In this document: in pieces, positions 36,577 to 47,812 of the stretch
How the letters are laid out: each line of letters begins with the position of its first letter
Position numbering within the stretch: position 1 is the first letter of the stretch
DNA from: Penelope pileata
Lineage: Eukaryota; Chordata; Aves; Galliformes; Cracidae
Assembly: GCA_013396635.1 (NCBI GenBank)
Contig: WBMW01004109.1
Coordinates: forward strand, 120,967 to 184,966
Direction of reading: 5' to 3'
Length of the DNA stretch: 64,000 nt
The notes under the pieces: generated by a model
What the model was told of the DNA's origin: nothing
The model's input: the letters and a program-made list of their open reading frames with translations, nothing else
The model's database searches: none
Made by a program: the position numbers and the translations under genes

Positions 36577-39500
36577 AAAGTTAAAGTATGTCACTTATAG
36601 GCCAGCCTCCTTGTATTTTTGTCTCCTTTTCTTTAGGTGAAATATTTCTAAGAAAATCTATGTGTCCTTTGTGATGATTGAATATTAGAAGTTTCCTCCC
36701 TTGTTTATGCAGTCCTTACTGTGTTTTGCATTCCATTCAAGCCTCAAGACAGTAAGTTGCACCACTGATATTGAGACCTTATATACCAGCAATTTTTGCA
36801 GTATTCGGCTTCTTCCACAGTAGATTACATCCACAGAATTTCATTGAAATACTGCTAAGTGGGGAAGTAAAAAACAAGAATAAAATCTATCTTATGCTTA
36901 TTTCTTAAAAAAAAAAAAAAAAAATACTTCCTTCTTTAATTATATTAATTTCCCAGAAATTATATTAATTTATAATTAATATTTAGAAAACTTACTTCTA
37001 TGTCTGATTTTCATTATATATTGTAAAATTTATTGCTGAAACTATATGAAGTAAATATTAGATTTTGATACATTTTTCTTCTTGGTTTTATAACACTTCA
37101 CGGTTATAGATGGAAATGGAAAGGTCTAAGTTTTATTTTACTTCATATTTTATAAGCAATCTATAAAACTATCAGTCAATTACAAAACTCTAATTGTTTT
37201 CCAACACAAAAGTCTATATTAAGTCATTATACAGATCCTCAGATTTCCCTCTGACAGTTACTTCACATCAGAGAAATACCCCATCTAATCAAGACCTTTT
37301 TTATTGTTTCTCATATCGCTAGGGAAAATACAGTTTTGCTATCTGATCCTTCAAAGATTTATGAAAAAATCCTAACATTAATCACAGGAAGAAATTGAAG
37401 ACTGTAATAAATGTTTGCAAAAGGTTCTAGTGAAAATACTCATCTTAAAAGAAGCTGTAGGCTTTAGATTATGATGCTTCATTTCTTCACTCCTGATAAA
37501 AAGAAATGACCCTCCAAGGAGTATGGTGTTAGATCACTATTATTTAATCTCAGGGTTTTTGCAATAATGCCAACACCCTATTTGCAGAATACAAGCAAAA
37601 AAGTTTAAAAAATATTCTGTGGGGACCCATTGCATTAGTAAGTATTGGATAACCCTGAAAATGTACCCCTACATGAGACATCACCTTTGTTATTCTTATT
37701 TAGAAATATTAAACCTTCAGAAGCTAATTGTACTACAGTAACCTGCCTTCTATAGTCTTCGAAAAATCTAAGGTCTCATCCATAGATCTCCCCAATGCAG
37801 CCACATCTTTTTGAATAGTATGCTATGAATTTCATTTCATACTAATCTCAAAAAGATCCCTGTGAATATAAAGCAACTAATATTATTTTTGTGCTTTCAG
37901 ACAGAATCAGTGGAAATAAAGTTTTAAAGTTATTTGCAAATATGTTTTTGACTGCTAAATATTTTCTCTTTTCCCAATATCACTTAGTTTTACTGTAAAT
38001 ATTTTCCTTTGTCTAACGTTCTAATTATCATTTTATTTTGTAGGGTTTACATTTTTTGGTTCAGTGATATTGTTGGTTTGTTTGTTTGTTTTTACTTCTA
38101 ATTGTAGAATCAATCACTCATGCTTCCTTTTTTTTCAGTCATTTTCTATATTGCTGATGAATTTGTTTATTTTTCCTTTTTTTTTTATCTTGTTCTGCTG
38201 TTATTATTTCCTATGTCATTCAACTGAATAGGAAGAAAAAAAAGAATATTTTATTAGCTATTATATAATATCTTTCATTTTCTGGAATAGTATTTGATGC
38301 AATGTCATCATCAATGTTCATATTTTGATCCAGTGAGAGCTATGTTTAATTATTGTGCTTGCAGAATATGAAATGTGGAATGCAAACCTGGCTTGCAGAC
38401 AATATTTGTCTAGATATCACATATGACCGCATCAAATCTCACTGGTTAGTGTCCCATTTAATAACAGTTTTAAAAAAAAAAAAGATAGCATTGTTTATTT
38501 CTCTTGTCTTTACTACCTACCCTATTCCCATTATGAAAAGACAACTTGATTTCTAAAGCAGCATCTTGTACCCACTGCTCCTTTATGTTTCCAATATTTT
38601 TGGTATTTAGGAAGCAAGATAAAATATGAACACTAAGATTTTATTTATTTTATAATAAGAATAATAATGAGAAAATACTCCTACAAAGACCTCTGTGACT
38701 CTTTTTAAACTGTGAGACCAAAAGTGCAAATTACCCAGGGATTTTATATTATCACATACTGAACGATACAGTTATTGCCTGTCTCTGAATGAAAGGAGTT
38801 TCATTTTACTCTGTTGAAATTTGTGGTTCCAAAAAAGCTAGCTTATGATCAGTAAGCATTTTGACTATTATATTTCAGGACAATGATTTCTGCAATGTGC
38901 AATATGTTATGCAAAGTAGATGCTGGTCATTGTTATTATTGTTCTTATTATTATTATTGGATTCCAAAATCTTCATTCAGGTGTTTAAATAAAATTCTTG
39001 GGTTTTCAAAACGTTTTAAGAACCTACTTTTTTTGTTTTTAGTCTTTCTGAGAGTCTCTCCATCATGTTACTAATAACATAAAGATGTTCCATAGTGGAT
39101 GCTGAACAATGCCTACAAAGCTTTGAAACTCTGCTATTAAATACTGCAGAAAATATCTAGCTTATTTTTAGTGAAATATTATGTTACTAAATGGGTTTGT
39201 TTGTTTGCTTTACTGTCTTAGATCATGAACAGGAGTTTGTTGTTGAACTGCAAAGAGAGAAGCTGAGATGAAACACAGAGCAGATTGGTCTATGCACAAT
39301 AAATCTAGAATTGTTTTTAAGATTTTCATGCAATTCAAATGGTTAGCATTATAAATTTAATGCATTTTCTCATATTTTCTTGGTTGTAAGTGAAAGCAAA
39401 TCTAAAATAATGAAATGAATAGCCAAAAATTAGATTTCCAAAGAAACATAGATACCACTGAAATAAGCTAACATATAAGTCCATTTGTAAACAGAAACCT

Positions 39501-39663
39501 AAGAAGCTTCAGTTCAAGAAAGTTTTACTCAATCTTCACTTCCATGAAGTCCAGTGTCCAGTGATGAAACAAATCTTCTAGAGCTAAGTTTTCAAAGATT
39601 TACAAGGTTTTATTTATCTTATTTCTTAATCCAAAAGTTATTAATAAAAGTTAAAGAGACTCC

Positions 39664-40314
39664 GTGAAGCTAACTAGGTCACATTTTACTCTACATATTT
39701 TCCCAGTAAACATTTTATTTCTTACTACTATTTCCATCTTTTCTTCTTCTTCTTCTTTTCCTGTTTGTTTGTTTGTTTGCTTGCTTGCTTGCTTGTTTGT
39801 AATCAGCAAATGGAAACTTCTGGAACTAACAATAAGGATCTCTCTGCATGTTCCACAACCCCAAATGTTTCAGAGCCATTTTATTACATTCTGTAAAGTC
39901 TGGGGATACCATCAGAGTCTAACATTTCCTTGTTCCTTTTTTCAGCACTCATTTAGTATACCATGTTGGAGTGTTTGTTTTTTTCTTTCTTCCTCCTGTT
40001 CTGTTTTCTTCACACAATATTTTGTACAAGCACTTGCTTTTCCAGCTGGTATTGTAAACATTACCATCCTGCATATGTTAAAAAGTGAGCAGCCTGCTCT
40101 TTTCACTTTTAAAACTCAGAGTAGCAGAAGCAGATTGGCGGTGTTTTTTGACATGCACAGAGTACATTACTGCAAGATGTCATATTTTCCCAAAGGGGTA
40201 TTCAGAATGTCAATAAACTTGGACCAGACACAACAAGATCATAAATATGCTACAGAGAACACACCAGGATATTTGTATAGGATTATCATTAGGTATCAGA
40301 TGAATACTGTTTAA
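39664..40314 (+). other. Longest open frame, 216 codons, unlikely gene
   Basis: The frame opens at a GTG, not an ATG, and the first ATG lies about 80 codons in. It reads through the TTC and GTTT/GCTT microsatellite, giving SSSSSFPVCLFVCLLACLF. Later residues are rich in F, S and C, as expected from T-rich DNA, where stop codons are less frequent on this strand. No domain, signal or splice context is recognised. I regard it as a chance open frame but record it because it is the longest in the window. Confidence 0.3.
39739..39800 (+). repeat. Compound TTC / GTTT / GCTT microsatellite
   Basis: About six TTC units, then TTTTCC, then four GTTT units, four GCTT units and two GTTT units. The GTTT to GCTT change looks like an interrupted tetranucleotide array. 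Confidence 0.93.
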
Positions 40315-40792
40315 TCACATGCTCTCTGTGGAATAGGATTTGATGGTTACATATTTGTGATAATACAAATTATATCTCTATTTTAATACCACTAATTTGC
40401 AAATAAGATTAAACAATAATTAAAAAGTGCATTTTTTTATAGTTTAGATTTTTAAAAACTGAAGTAAGAAAATATTGTAACTGCAAAGTTTTCCATGATC
40501 TCAAACCTATCATTTTACTACAGACTAATAGTGTAGATTGTTGCGTTGTGCTGGGAACATTAAAAACTCAGTTAGAGACAGTTCCCACTTTGAAAACTCA
40601 AAATCTGAATTCATTTTACATGGGAAAAAAAAAAAAAAAGTAATAACTTTACAGTTACAACCATCTCAGAAAAAAAGCCTTCAGCTTAGTCAGAGTTGCT
40701 ATGTAGTGATCAGAGTTCATCGTTTGTCTGGGTTCCAGGAAATCCAGAAGGATCACTTCTTTCCTATCCTATAAACACAGTGAATATCAATT

Positions 40793-41119
40793 AGCCACTT
40801 CAACATTTTCTTCAATGGGGAATTCACATGTCATCATTACACGGACTGCTGTTTTGACTCCATCTGGTGACACCACATCTCATCACTGAAAATGATGTGA
40901 TCCAGGAAACTGTCACCTTCAGCCTCGTATTTGTTCAATAGGTTCTGAAAAACTTGCATACGGTGTTTCTTCTGTTCCTGTGTGAGCATTTGTGGGACCC
41001 ACCTGGTAGAAACTTTGTGATATTCCAACATTGCCACCATCATTTCTAAACCATTGAAGTTGGTATTCAGCTCCTTACACAGTTTCCTGGTCATAATCCA
41101 CCAACTCATACAGATGAGC
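40793..41119 (-). mobile_element. Mariner (Galluhop type), catalytic segment
   Basis: The minus strand codes for MTRKLCKELNTNFNGLEMMV, then RWVPQMLTQEQKKHRMQVFQ and GDSFLDHIIFSDEMWCHQME. The last block holds the first catalytic aspartate of mariner transposases (usually GDE, here SDE). WVPQ corresponds to the conserved WVPH block. The remainder of the gene and the right terminal repeat are missing beyond 40793. It is the continuation of the same element as 41595-41871, separated by an inserted LTR. Confidence 0.87.
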
Positions 41120-41594
41120 TGTCCTGGTTTCAGCCAAGATGGTGCCAATAGCACACTGTTATTTTGGTTGCTGCTGAGTAATGAGAGCACACACAGGACC
41201 AGGCCAGGCTACTGAGCAGGGAAGAGCCACCACCTTTATTGCATGGTAGCAGAGGGCAGGGCAGAGCCAAGACAGCTGCCAGAATTAGGCAAAGGGTTAT
41301 TTCATACAACGTGACACCATGCGGAAGTCGTAGGGGGTTGGCTGAGGGGCAGCTGCTGCTTGGGAATTGTTGAGCATCAGTTGGCAGGTGGGGAGATGTT
41401 TCTAGTGGGGTGCCAATCAGTAAACAGTTGCATTGTTAGCTGGGCGTTGGTCGGCAGGTAGTGAGTAATTGCACTGTGGACATATATTGTTATCATCACA
41501 TTTTTGTTCCCATTTTTCCTTTTCTGTTTTAGTAAATTTTTATCTCAACCCACAGGTTCTATTTTATTTCCAAGTCTTTCTCTTATCTCACTTC
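41120..41594 (+). mobile_element. ERV LTR inserted in the mariner, 3' truncated
   Basis: It begins TGTCCTGGTTTCAGCC, the standard 5' end of this avian LTR group. It contains the U3 core AGACAGCTGCCAGAATTAGG..AAAGGGTTATTTCATAC and ends in ATCTCAACCCACAGGTTCT. The last about 80 bp, with the usual GGTTAAAC.ACAACA end, is missing, so no target duplication can be checked at the right edge. A segment near 41369-41475 contains two related GGGC/GAGC..GGCAGGT units in tandem. No retroviral genes adjoin it. Confidence 0.83.
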
Positions 41595-41871
41595 AGCGAT
41601 AAACATTCAGCAGACATCGATGAATGTCATTAAGTGCTATTTTTTCTGCATGGAGGAATTCAATTACATACATCTTTGCATCACACACGCTTTCATGTCA
41701 GACGCCATTTTGTCAGACTGCCCCTCTGCTGCCATCTGTCGCACAGCAACAAAATGTAATGGAATATTGGTGGGAATGTTCAACCGCTACTGCCATTCCA
41801 CCAACATCTGCCTTTGATGTTGCGGACTAACATAATAAAATGGGAAGCAGTTATTTCAGAGCAGCCCTCAT
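41595..41871 (-). mobile_element. Mariner (Galluhop type), 5' segment
   Basis: The complement of 41871-41847 is the left terminal repeat (GAGGGCTGCTCTGAAATAAC). Next come the 5' UTR and the start region, which on the + strand reads complement GACGCCATTTTGTCAGACTG and CATCGATGAATGTCATT. This corresponds to the same region as 7091-7340 of the other mariner. Between this part and 41119 about 45 codons of the DNA-binding domain are absent, lost at or after the LTR insertion. Confidence 0.88.
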
Positions 41872-42574
41872 ACTTTAGAATTGCCTTTTATGTACAGAAT
41901 TTACATTGTGTCAATTTAAGAACACAGACTAAAAGAAAATTTTAAAAAATCTCCTTCTGATTGGATTCAAATCGCAGTTTACCATCAGAAGAGAAAAACA
42001 AAATATGAAGAGTTATGTCACAACCTTAGGCCGCAATCTTGACAATTCCACTGGGAGCTATTTGCAATAGCATACACAGTGCAAGTCATGATTCCTACTT
42101 TAGTGGACAATCTCCTTTCTAATAAATATCTGCCCATGTAAACTCAGAGCAGAAGAGGAAATCTGCCAAAATCCAAGTGTACAGTAATTTGATGGCACAG
42201 CTGGTCTCCAATTGCTATGACCCTATAATGCAACTCAAAAAAAAAAAAAATAGAGAGAGAGAGAGAGATAAAAGGAAACAATTTAGCTCATATAAACTAT
42301 AATTTACCTTCTACAGATGGAACTTCTATATTATTGTATGCTTGCAGAAGTTACCATTGATAAGCCTAATTTAATAGGCTCCCATTTCCATGTGTCATAA
42401 CCAAACCAATCCTGAACAAATTAAACCCTGATTTACCAGAAGATTCTTGACAATATGTTTTGGCAAATAGCACTGTCATGAACTGACACTACTCTTCTGT
42501 AGTAACTCCTTCTGAAAAGCAATCTCTTGTCACTTGCAGATAATGCTAGAAACAAGTCTGAAATGCGCCAACTT
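41872..42574. other. Unique DNA with A/GA tract
   Basis: No gene seen. It contains a poly-A followed by GA repeats at 42238-42269. Confidence 0.5.
42238..42269 (+). repeat. Poly-A and GA repeat
   Basis: About 13 A, TAG, then seven GA units. Simple-sequence DNA of the same type as at 26199. Confidence 0.88.
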
Positions 42575-42841
42575 AGTACAGCTTAGCTTGCCCATACTCT
42601 TTACAGTTCTTGTCCTGGGAGAGCTGGGGGGGACGCAGTCAGGACAACTGACCCAAACTGGAAAAAGGGATATCCCATAACATATGGCGTCATGCTGAAC
42701 AATAAAACAACCCAGTAAACCATCTCTATCACAACCCACAAGTTCTCACCCTTTTACCATTCCAGTTCTCTCCCCCATCCCATGTGGGGGCAGTGAGTGG
42801 CAGTGTGATGTGGAGCTACCTGCTGGGGTTAAACAACAACA
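42575..42841 (+). mobile_element. Avian ERV LTR remnant, sense, internally deleted
   Basis: It carries the U3 core CAGTCAGGACAACTGACCCA..AAAGGGATATCCCATAACAT, then jumps to the 3' part (ATCACAACCCACAAGTTCTC, CTCTCCCCCATCCCATG), and ends GGTTAAACAACAACA at 42841. About 150 bp between the TATA region and the 3' part is missing. The 5' end is absent. The sequence right after 42841 has a 115-codon open frame (42863-43210) that might be ERV interior, but I cannot support that. Confidence 0.84.
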
Positions 42842-45338
42842 GAGGTCTTCCCTCAGTACTGCTTGGCCTCAGACCCTAATTTATATTCTGAATATTGTTA
42901 CAAATATCTGCATCACATTGTGGGTCCTAGGATATCTGGGGATGTTACTTTGACTGTTGCCTCCCGGGACCAGAGACTGACATCTCTTTATCACAGGTTG
43001 GTAGTACTGTTACTCAGTAACAGATGTTTCTTATTCATAAAGCATCATGACCTATTTCTTACTGGCTTTGCTGTCCTGCACCTCTCCTGTGGAGGAGACA
43101 CCTGTCCTCTTGGCCCACGCATCCATCCCTCAGTTTACAAATGCAGAAAATGTCTATGTGTTTTGGGAAGAAGTCCAGTCAGCCATCTTATTTCCCCGTC
43201 AAAGATCTAGTTAATTTCTGAGGTAAGAAAACTCACTGCCAGCCTCCAAATGCCACAGCCAGCTCCATGCTCTCTGTGTCAGCTAGTTCCCTTCCTCACA
43301 TTCAAATATGTGCCAAATGCCCAGCAGAAATGATGGAGGCACAGCCCAGCCAAGATGAAAATCATCTTAGGCTTCTCCTATCACATGCTCCCCTTCTCAC
43401 CTCTACATCAAAAACTTTTATGCTGAGGGAGAAAAGCTCACCCTTGATGTCTGACCTTGGCTATGCTGCTAGCTGACCATCCTCACTTCTTTTCCATGCC
43501 TTCCCCCGTAGTTATTATGGAGTAATTTCAGCAATAATTCTTTGTAACACTGTTATTTGCATGGATTTTTAGAGACATAGACCTCACAAAGCCACAGAAC
43601 TGCATGCAACCATAGCACAGAAATCTGCAAACCTTTAGAGGATGCCGACAGATGGGTACATCCTGTCCTCCCACACTGCATAAGGATCAAAGGCTTATCG
43701 TGTTCTCACTCATACCTTCCCAGTCACAGACATTTTAAGCTCCTATCTCACTGTCTTCAGAGGATGAAGCTTTTAAAAGAGATACCTTCCCCTAGGTCTG
43801 ACAAAGACCTTTGAGACTTTGATGGAATGGGAGCTGAACTCAGAATACTAGGCAATTGACAACTTAAAAAAAACCATATATATTATTTGATATAATTGTG
43901 TCTACCAAAGAAAGGAAACCATATACCTCCAACAATAAAGCACAGAGTAAATACAGAATAAACTACTGCCACCTCTTGGCTACATTTAATCTATATTTTA
44001 AAGCATTTTTTCATAAAAATAAGGATCAATACTACTAAGAATGTTAATGTTAAGCATCAGGAAAGTAGCTTTTCCAAATGTTTATTACAATAATATCAAA
44101 AGAGGAGATGATTTGTGCTTCAGAAAAAAGAACAGCAAGATGATGAGAAAATGTCAGTAGTGCCACTGAGTTCTCAATGAAAATTTCAGCTAAACCAACA
44201 GCATCTGGACTTTTTCTTATACAAAACAAGAAATGTGAAAAATCTGAAAATTTCATAACTTTCAGTTCTTCCTTTTCAGATTCAATTGCCAGTGCAGTTT
44301 TCAACAGTTTTACAAAGTATGTTAGTGATCATGAGCCTTAGAAATTGAAGTCTAGATTTACAGCCACATTTTTATCCAGAAAACATTCAGCTGTGTGCAA
44401 AATGGACATTGAGCTGTTCAGTAATCTTTTCTTCTCTGAGTAAGTCACAGTTAAAACCAGCACTATTCAATTCGAACACAATCAAATGCCTGACAAATGT
44501 AAGTTAGATGCTAGCTATTAAAATGCAAGCTGAGGAGTCTCAATTTTTCATGTACTCAATAGGTCACCAGGGAATAGAAGTCTGCAGTGTTTTCCATATA
44601 TTACAACTTTACAGAGAAAGAAGAATTGCAATTAAGCCACAAAATGCTGTGTTAATGTATTCATTGCACCTACAAATGTACTGGAGATCTGTACCAGTAA
44701 CAGATTTTAAATCATTTTACAATTATCAATATTGTCTGTACAAGACTGACAAGCTATATTGATGCTAGCAGTGTTTAGGATATGCTCCTTTGTCCCTCAT
44801 CAAAGCATTAGGCGAAAACAAAACATTTCATCAAATTATTTCTAATGTTTTGTCACTTCAGCAGAAAAAATCTGAAAAGTATTTCAGCTTTTGACAACTA
44901 AGAAGAAAAGAATTTCATGTGTGTAACAAGCTATGTTTAAGAAAAATCTAAGTGCTTTCCCTATGACTGATGAAAATTCATTTACTGTGTTTGTCATTGT
45001 CACTTCTTCAGAGAAAATCTGAAAAAAAAAAGAAAGAAAACAGACAATTCAGGTGGAATTTCTGTTTTGAAGAAAGCTTTGTTTTATTATGCAATTTTAA
45101 AATCATTTGTAAATACTTCTGTCACAATTCATAAAGAGTTATAGCTCCAGAATTACAGCAGATCTAAGTAATTAATTCAAATTAAAACATCATTTATTAA
45201 AATATTGTTTATCAGACCCTATTCTAGAAAACCTTGAATGAACTATGTTTAATCAAGAGCTAAATTTCCATCAGATTTCTCTTGTGAAAAGGAAAGAACC
45301 GCTATAAAACTAAATTATTGCTATCCTTCTATGGGAAA
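42842..45338. other. Mixed DNA, no recognised gene
   Basis: 42842-43700 is GC-richer than its surroundings and directly follows an LTR in the same orientation, so it may be ERV interior or another old repeat. No protease, polymerase or envelope signature is seen. From 43.9 kb on it is unique AT-rich DNA. Confidence 0.4.
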
Positions 45339-45346
45339 ATATAAGG
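45339..45346. repeat. hAT target-site duplication, left copy
   Basis: ATATAAGG, matching ATATAAGA at 46200-46207 in 7 of 8 positions. Eight-base target duplications are typical of hAT elements. Confidence 0.75.
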
Positions 45347-46199
45347 CTTGGGTGTCCAAACTTTTGGCTTACCTGAGCCACGCTGAGCAAAGAGGAATTG
45401 TCTCGGACCACATATAATGTATATAAAATAGCTAATGTATACAATTAACAAAACTTTTTAAATTTTTATTTTTTTAGATATAAAAAAGAGAAACAAAAAC
45501 ATAAAACTAGTAGTATATTTGACCTTGTTTTTGTGAAACCAATGCATCATTCTGGTTTGATGGAAGCAGTTGCAATTGTTTGTGAATTCTCAAGGTGTTC
45601 ATGAGAGATTTTTGATGAAATTTCTTCCTGTGCTTCATCCTTGAAAATGGTTGTTCAGAAACTTTTGTACTGCCAAAAAGCGATGACATGAATAAGACGT
45701 GATTGTGACACGGGGTACCTTTCTCTGGTAAGACAGGTCTTGTAAAAGTCTAGTAGAGAGACATGATCAAATTTTTCTTTCAGTTGAATAACTGATTGCA
45801 ATTCCCTACATTCCATTTGAAAATTCGAAGGTAATGTGTTTCTGTTGACTGAAAATGGAGTCACCAATATACTAAAAAATTGATGATTTTTCAGCAATCT
45901 TGAAACCTATTCTCAAATTCTTTTATCAAAACAGAAAGCAAGGCTGCATGTTTTTCACTGTCCACAGGACTGTGTTTAGCCAATGTATCAAAATGCATAA
46001 AATTATTTCCTATAATTTGAATTAGCTCTGCACTGCGCCCTGCCTGTGTCCTGGCTTCATCTCAGACAGTGCAAGTTTCTGAGCGGTGGGTGCAGGCCCG
46101 GAGGCAGACTGGTGCCGTGATGGCTTGGCAGCAGCGGACAGGCCACAGCAGCTGTGCAGGGCTCGATGCAGCCTGCAGGCTGCAGGTTGGACATGCCTG
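45347..46199 (-). mobile_element. hAT (Charlie-type) DNA transposon, deletion derivative
   Basis: The ends CTTGGGTGTCCAAAC (45347) and, on the other strand, CAGGCATGTCCAACC (from 46199) are imperfect terminal inverted repeats with the hAT-typical TGTCCAAC core. The element is flanked by ATATAAGG/ATATAAGA. Transposase remnants are on the minus strand. At 853 bp it is much shorter than an autonomous hAT of this type (about 2.5-3 kb), so most of the gene is deleted. The terminal 46035-46199 is GC-rich, unlike the rest. Nothing indicates current activity. Confidence 0.87.
45507..45975 (-). pseudogene. hAT transposase C-terminal (hATC) relic
   Basis: Minus-strand frames read in order: LSVLIKEFENRFQDC, FSILVTPFSVNRNTLPSNFQ, MECRELQSVIQLKEKF, VSLLDFYKTCLTRERYP, and, after a frameshift near 45690, MSSLFGSTKVSEQPFSRMKH and MNTLRIHKQLQL. 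The LFGST.xxEQxFS block and the LRIA-like block belong to the hATC dimerisation domain. A stop precedes the second block and the frameshift breaks the fourth. The N-terminal zinc finger and most of the catalytic region are missing. Confidence 0.85.
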
Positions 46200-46207
46200 A
46201 TATAAGA
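46200..46207. repeat. hAT target-site duplication, right copy
   Basis: ATATAAGA directly after the CCTG end of the element. See the left copy at 45339-45346. Confidence 0.75.
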
Positions 46208-47137
46208 GCATTAATCCTCTAAATATTTTACATGCCTTCTAGTGAAAAATTCTATATCTTATCAGCAGTTGGTAGAATTTAATAGCATATCAGGGCTTGT
46301 GTGTATTTCTGCAGGTGCATCTGTAGTTAACATAAGAACTTTGAAATCAAAGGGGTCTGTGTTAACTCATATTAAAACAGTGCTATAATATTTTCTAACT
46401 TTCAATATCCCTGCATGCCATCGCTATCCACAATGATGACAAGTATGCAAATTGTTGTGGACTTATCTTTCATTATGCCTTGTATTGCAAACCAAAGTGA
46501 TAAGCTGTTGACATACATACCCTTCAAAGTTACAGAGGGGAAAAAGGCAAAGAGAAAGAAAGAAAGTAAAAGAGAGAAGTCTCAAGACCTCTTCTAAGTG
46601 GGGAAGAGAAGTATCAGAAGTTTCCAGGTAAGAATTCTCTTTCAGGCATCACTCCCAGTCCAGCAGACAATTTCTCCCTTACACATAATTCGGACCCTTC
46701 AAGTGGAAGATTTCAGTAAGATGAGTGTTTGGGATAGGAGGCTAAAGACTCTGGCACAGCAGGTGCCTGGTGGGCAGGCAAAAATAGTTTGTAGAATTAC
46801 GTCAGATAGGCAGGCTAAAGGACTGCAAAAATACAAGGGTGTTACAGAGCTGAAGCACTAAGGAGACTGCAACATCCTCTAGTGTTAATTCAAATATAAG
46901 CAGCAACAGATTTTTGGATTTGTTTTTCATTATTTTTAGAAAGAATACACATTCAAAGTGTTCTTTCTTAGCTGAGAGGCATTTAGTGGTAAAAATACAG
47001 ACTCGAAGCTCTTGCTGTATCTCAATTTTCGTTTTGTTTCTGATTTTAAACAAATCACTTTAAATTCTTAGAAACAACAGACTTAATGAATGTGAGTACT
47101 GTAAGTCCCTTTTGCACTTCTTCGCTTCTGATCATCC
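46208..47137. other. Unique DNA, no gene seen
   Basis: No recognised gene or repeat. Open frames are under 90 codons. The lysine-rich AAAGAAAGAAAG stretch near 46553-46568 is simple sequence. Confidence 0.5.
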
Positions 47138-47474
47138 TTCCTGAATACAGAAAACAATGTAATTGCATAAAAATGATACATGTCAAAAATAATTCACATT
47201 GAATTTTGTGTAGAACAGAAAAAAATATTTTGCATAGAATTAGTGAAATAAACAGCTTTCTAGAATTCTTGCTTTGAATTTTTATCAAATATTATTTGTG
47301 GATTATTTTTGAACTCTTTGTCTTTCGTGTTTATAGTGGTTTCTTACAAAATGAGAAAGTAGTGTTGCACTCTAGATCAAAATTAACCTTAGATACGAAC
47401 AGAAAATAATTGTAAGAATACAATGAAATTTTAATTGTCATGCAATGGCCATGCAATGACCATTCAAACAAGTC
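47138..47474 (+). repeat. 337-bp tandem duplication, copy 1
   Basis: Runs from TTCCTGAATACAG to CATTCAAACAAGTC. It is the same length as copy 2 (47476-47812) and differs by about four single bases plus one inverted block. The inverted block is 47169-47194. It is joined to copy 2 by a single N. Confidence 0.93.
47169..47194 (+). other. 26-bp microinversion, copy-1 orientation
   Basis: The block from AAAAATGATACATG to AAAAATAATT in copy 1 corresponds to the reverse complement of 47507-47532 in copy 2 at 25 of 26 positions. The bases on each side (TTGCAT and CACATTG) are identical in both copies, so the inversion ends are defined to the base. Confidence 0.9.
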
Positions 47475-47475
47475 N
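47475..47475. other. Single unknown base at the duplication junction
   Basis: One N lies exactly between the two copies of the 337-bp unit. It probably marks an assembly join rather than one ambiguous base. Confidence 0.9.
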
Positions 47476-47812
47476 TTCCTGAATACAGAGAACAATGTAA
47501 TTGCATAATTATTTTTGACATGTATCGTTTTTCACATTGAATTTTGTGTAGAACAGAAAAAAATATTTTGCATAGAATTAGTGAAATAAACAGCTTTCTA
47601 GAATTCTTGCTTTGAATTTTTATCAAATATTATTTGTGGATTATTTTTGAACTCTTTGTCTTTCGTGTTTATAGTGGTTTCTTACAAAATGAGAAAGTAG
47701 AGTTGCACTCTAGATCAAAATTAACCTTAGATAAGAACAGAAAATAATTGTAAGAATACAATGAAATTTTAATTGTCATGCAATGGCCATGCAATGACCA
47801 TTCAAACAAGTC
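47476..47812 (+). repeat. 337-bp tandem duplication, copy 2
   Basis: Starts TTCCTGAATACAGAG directly after the N and ends at CAAGTC before ATATATATG. Copy 2 carries the inverted block at 47507-47532. Removing either copy and the N leaves a continuous sequence across the locus. Confidence 0.93.

Larger units (their letters stand above)
36415..40792. other. AT-rich DNA, no gene; one long open frame
   Basis: It includes a TA/CA-rich tract (36547-36576), a poly-A at 36907-36923, and a compound TTC / GTTT / GCTT microsatellite (39739-39800) that lies in a 216-codon open frame. No dispersed repeat or gene is recognised. Confidence 0.5.

Noticed and set aside
42863..43210. 115-codon open frame after an LTR as retroviral gag
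   Set aside because: No capsid, nucleocapsid or protease motif seen, and no primer-binding site recognised right after the LTR. Kept only as a remark.
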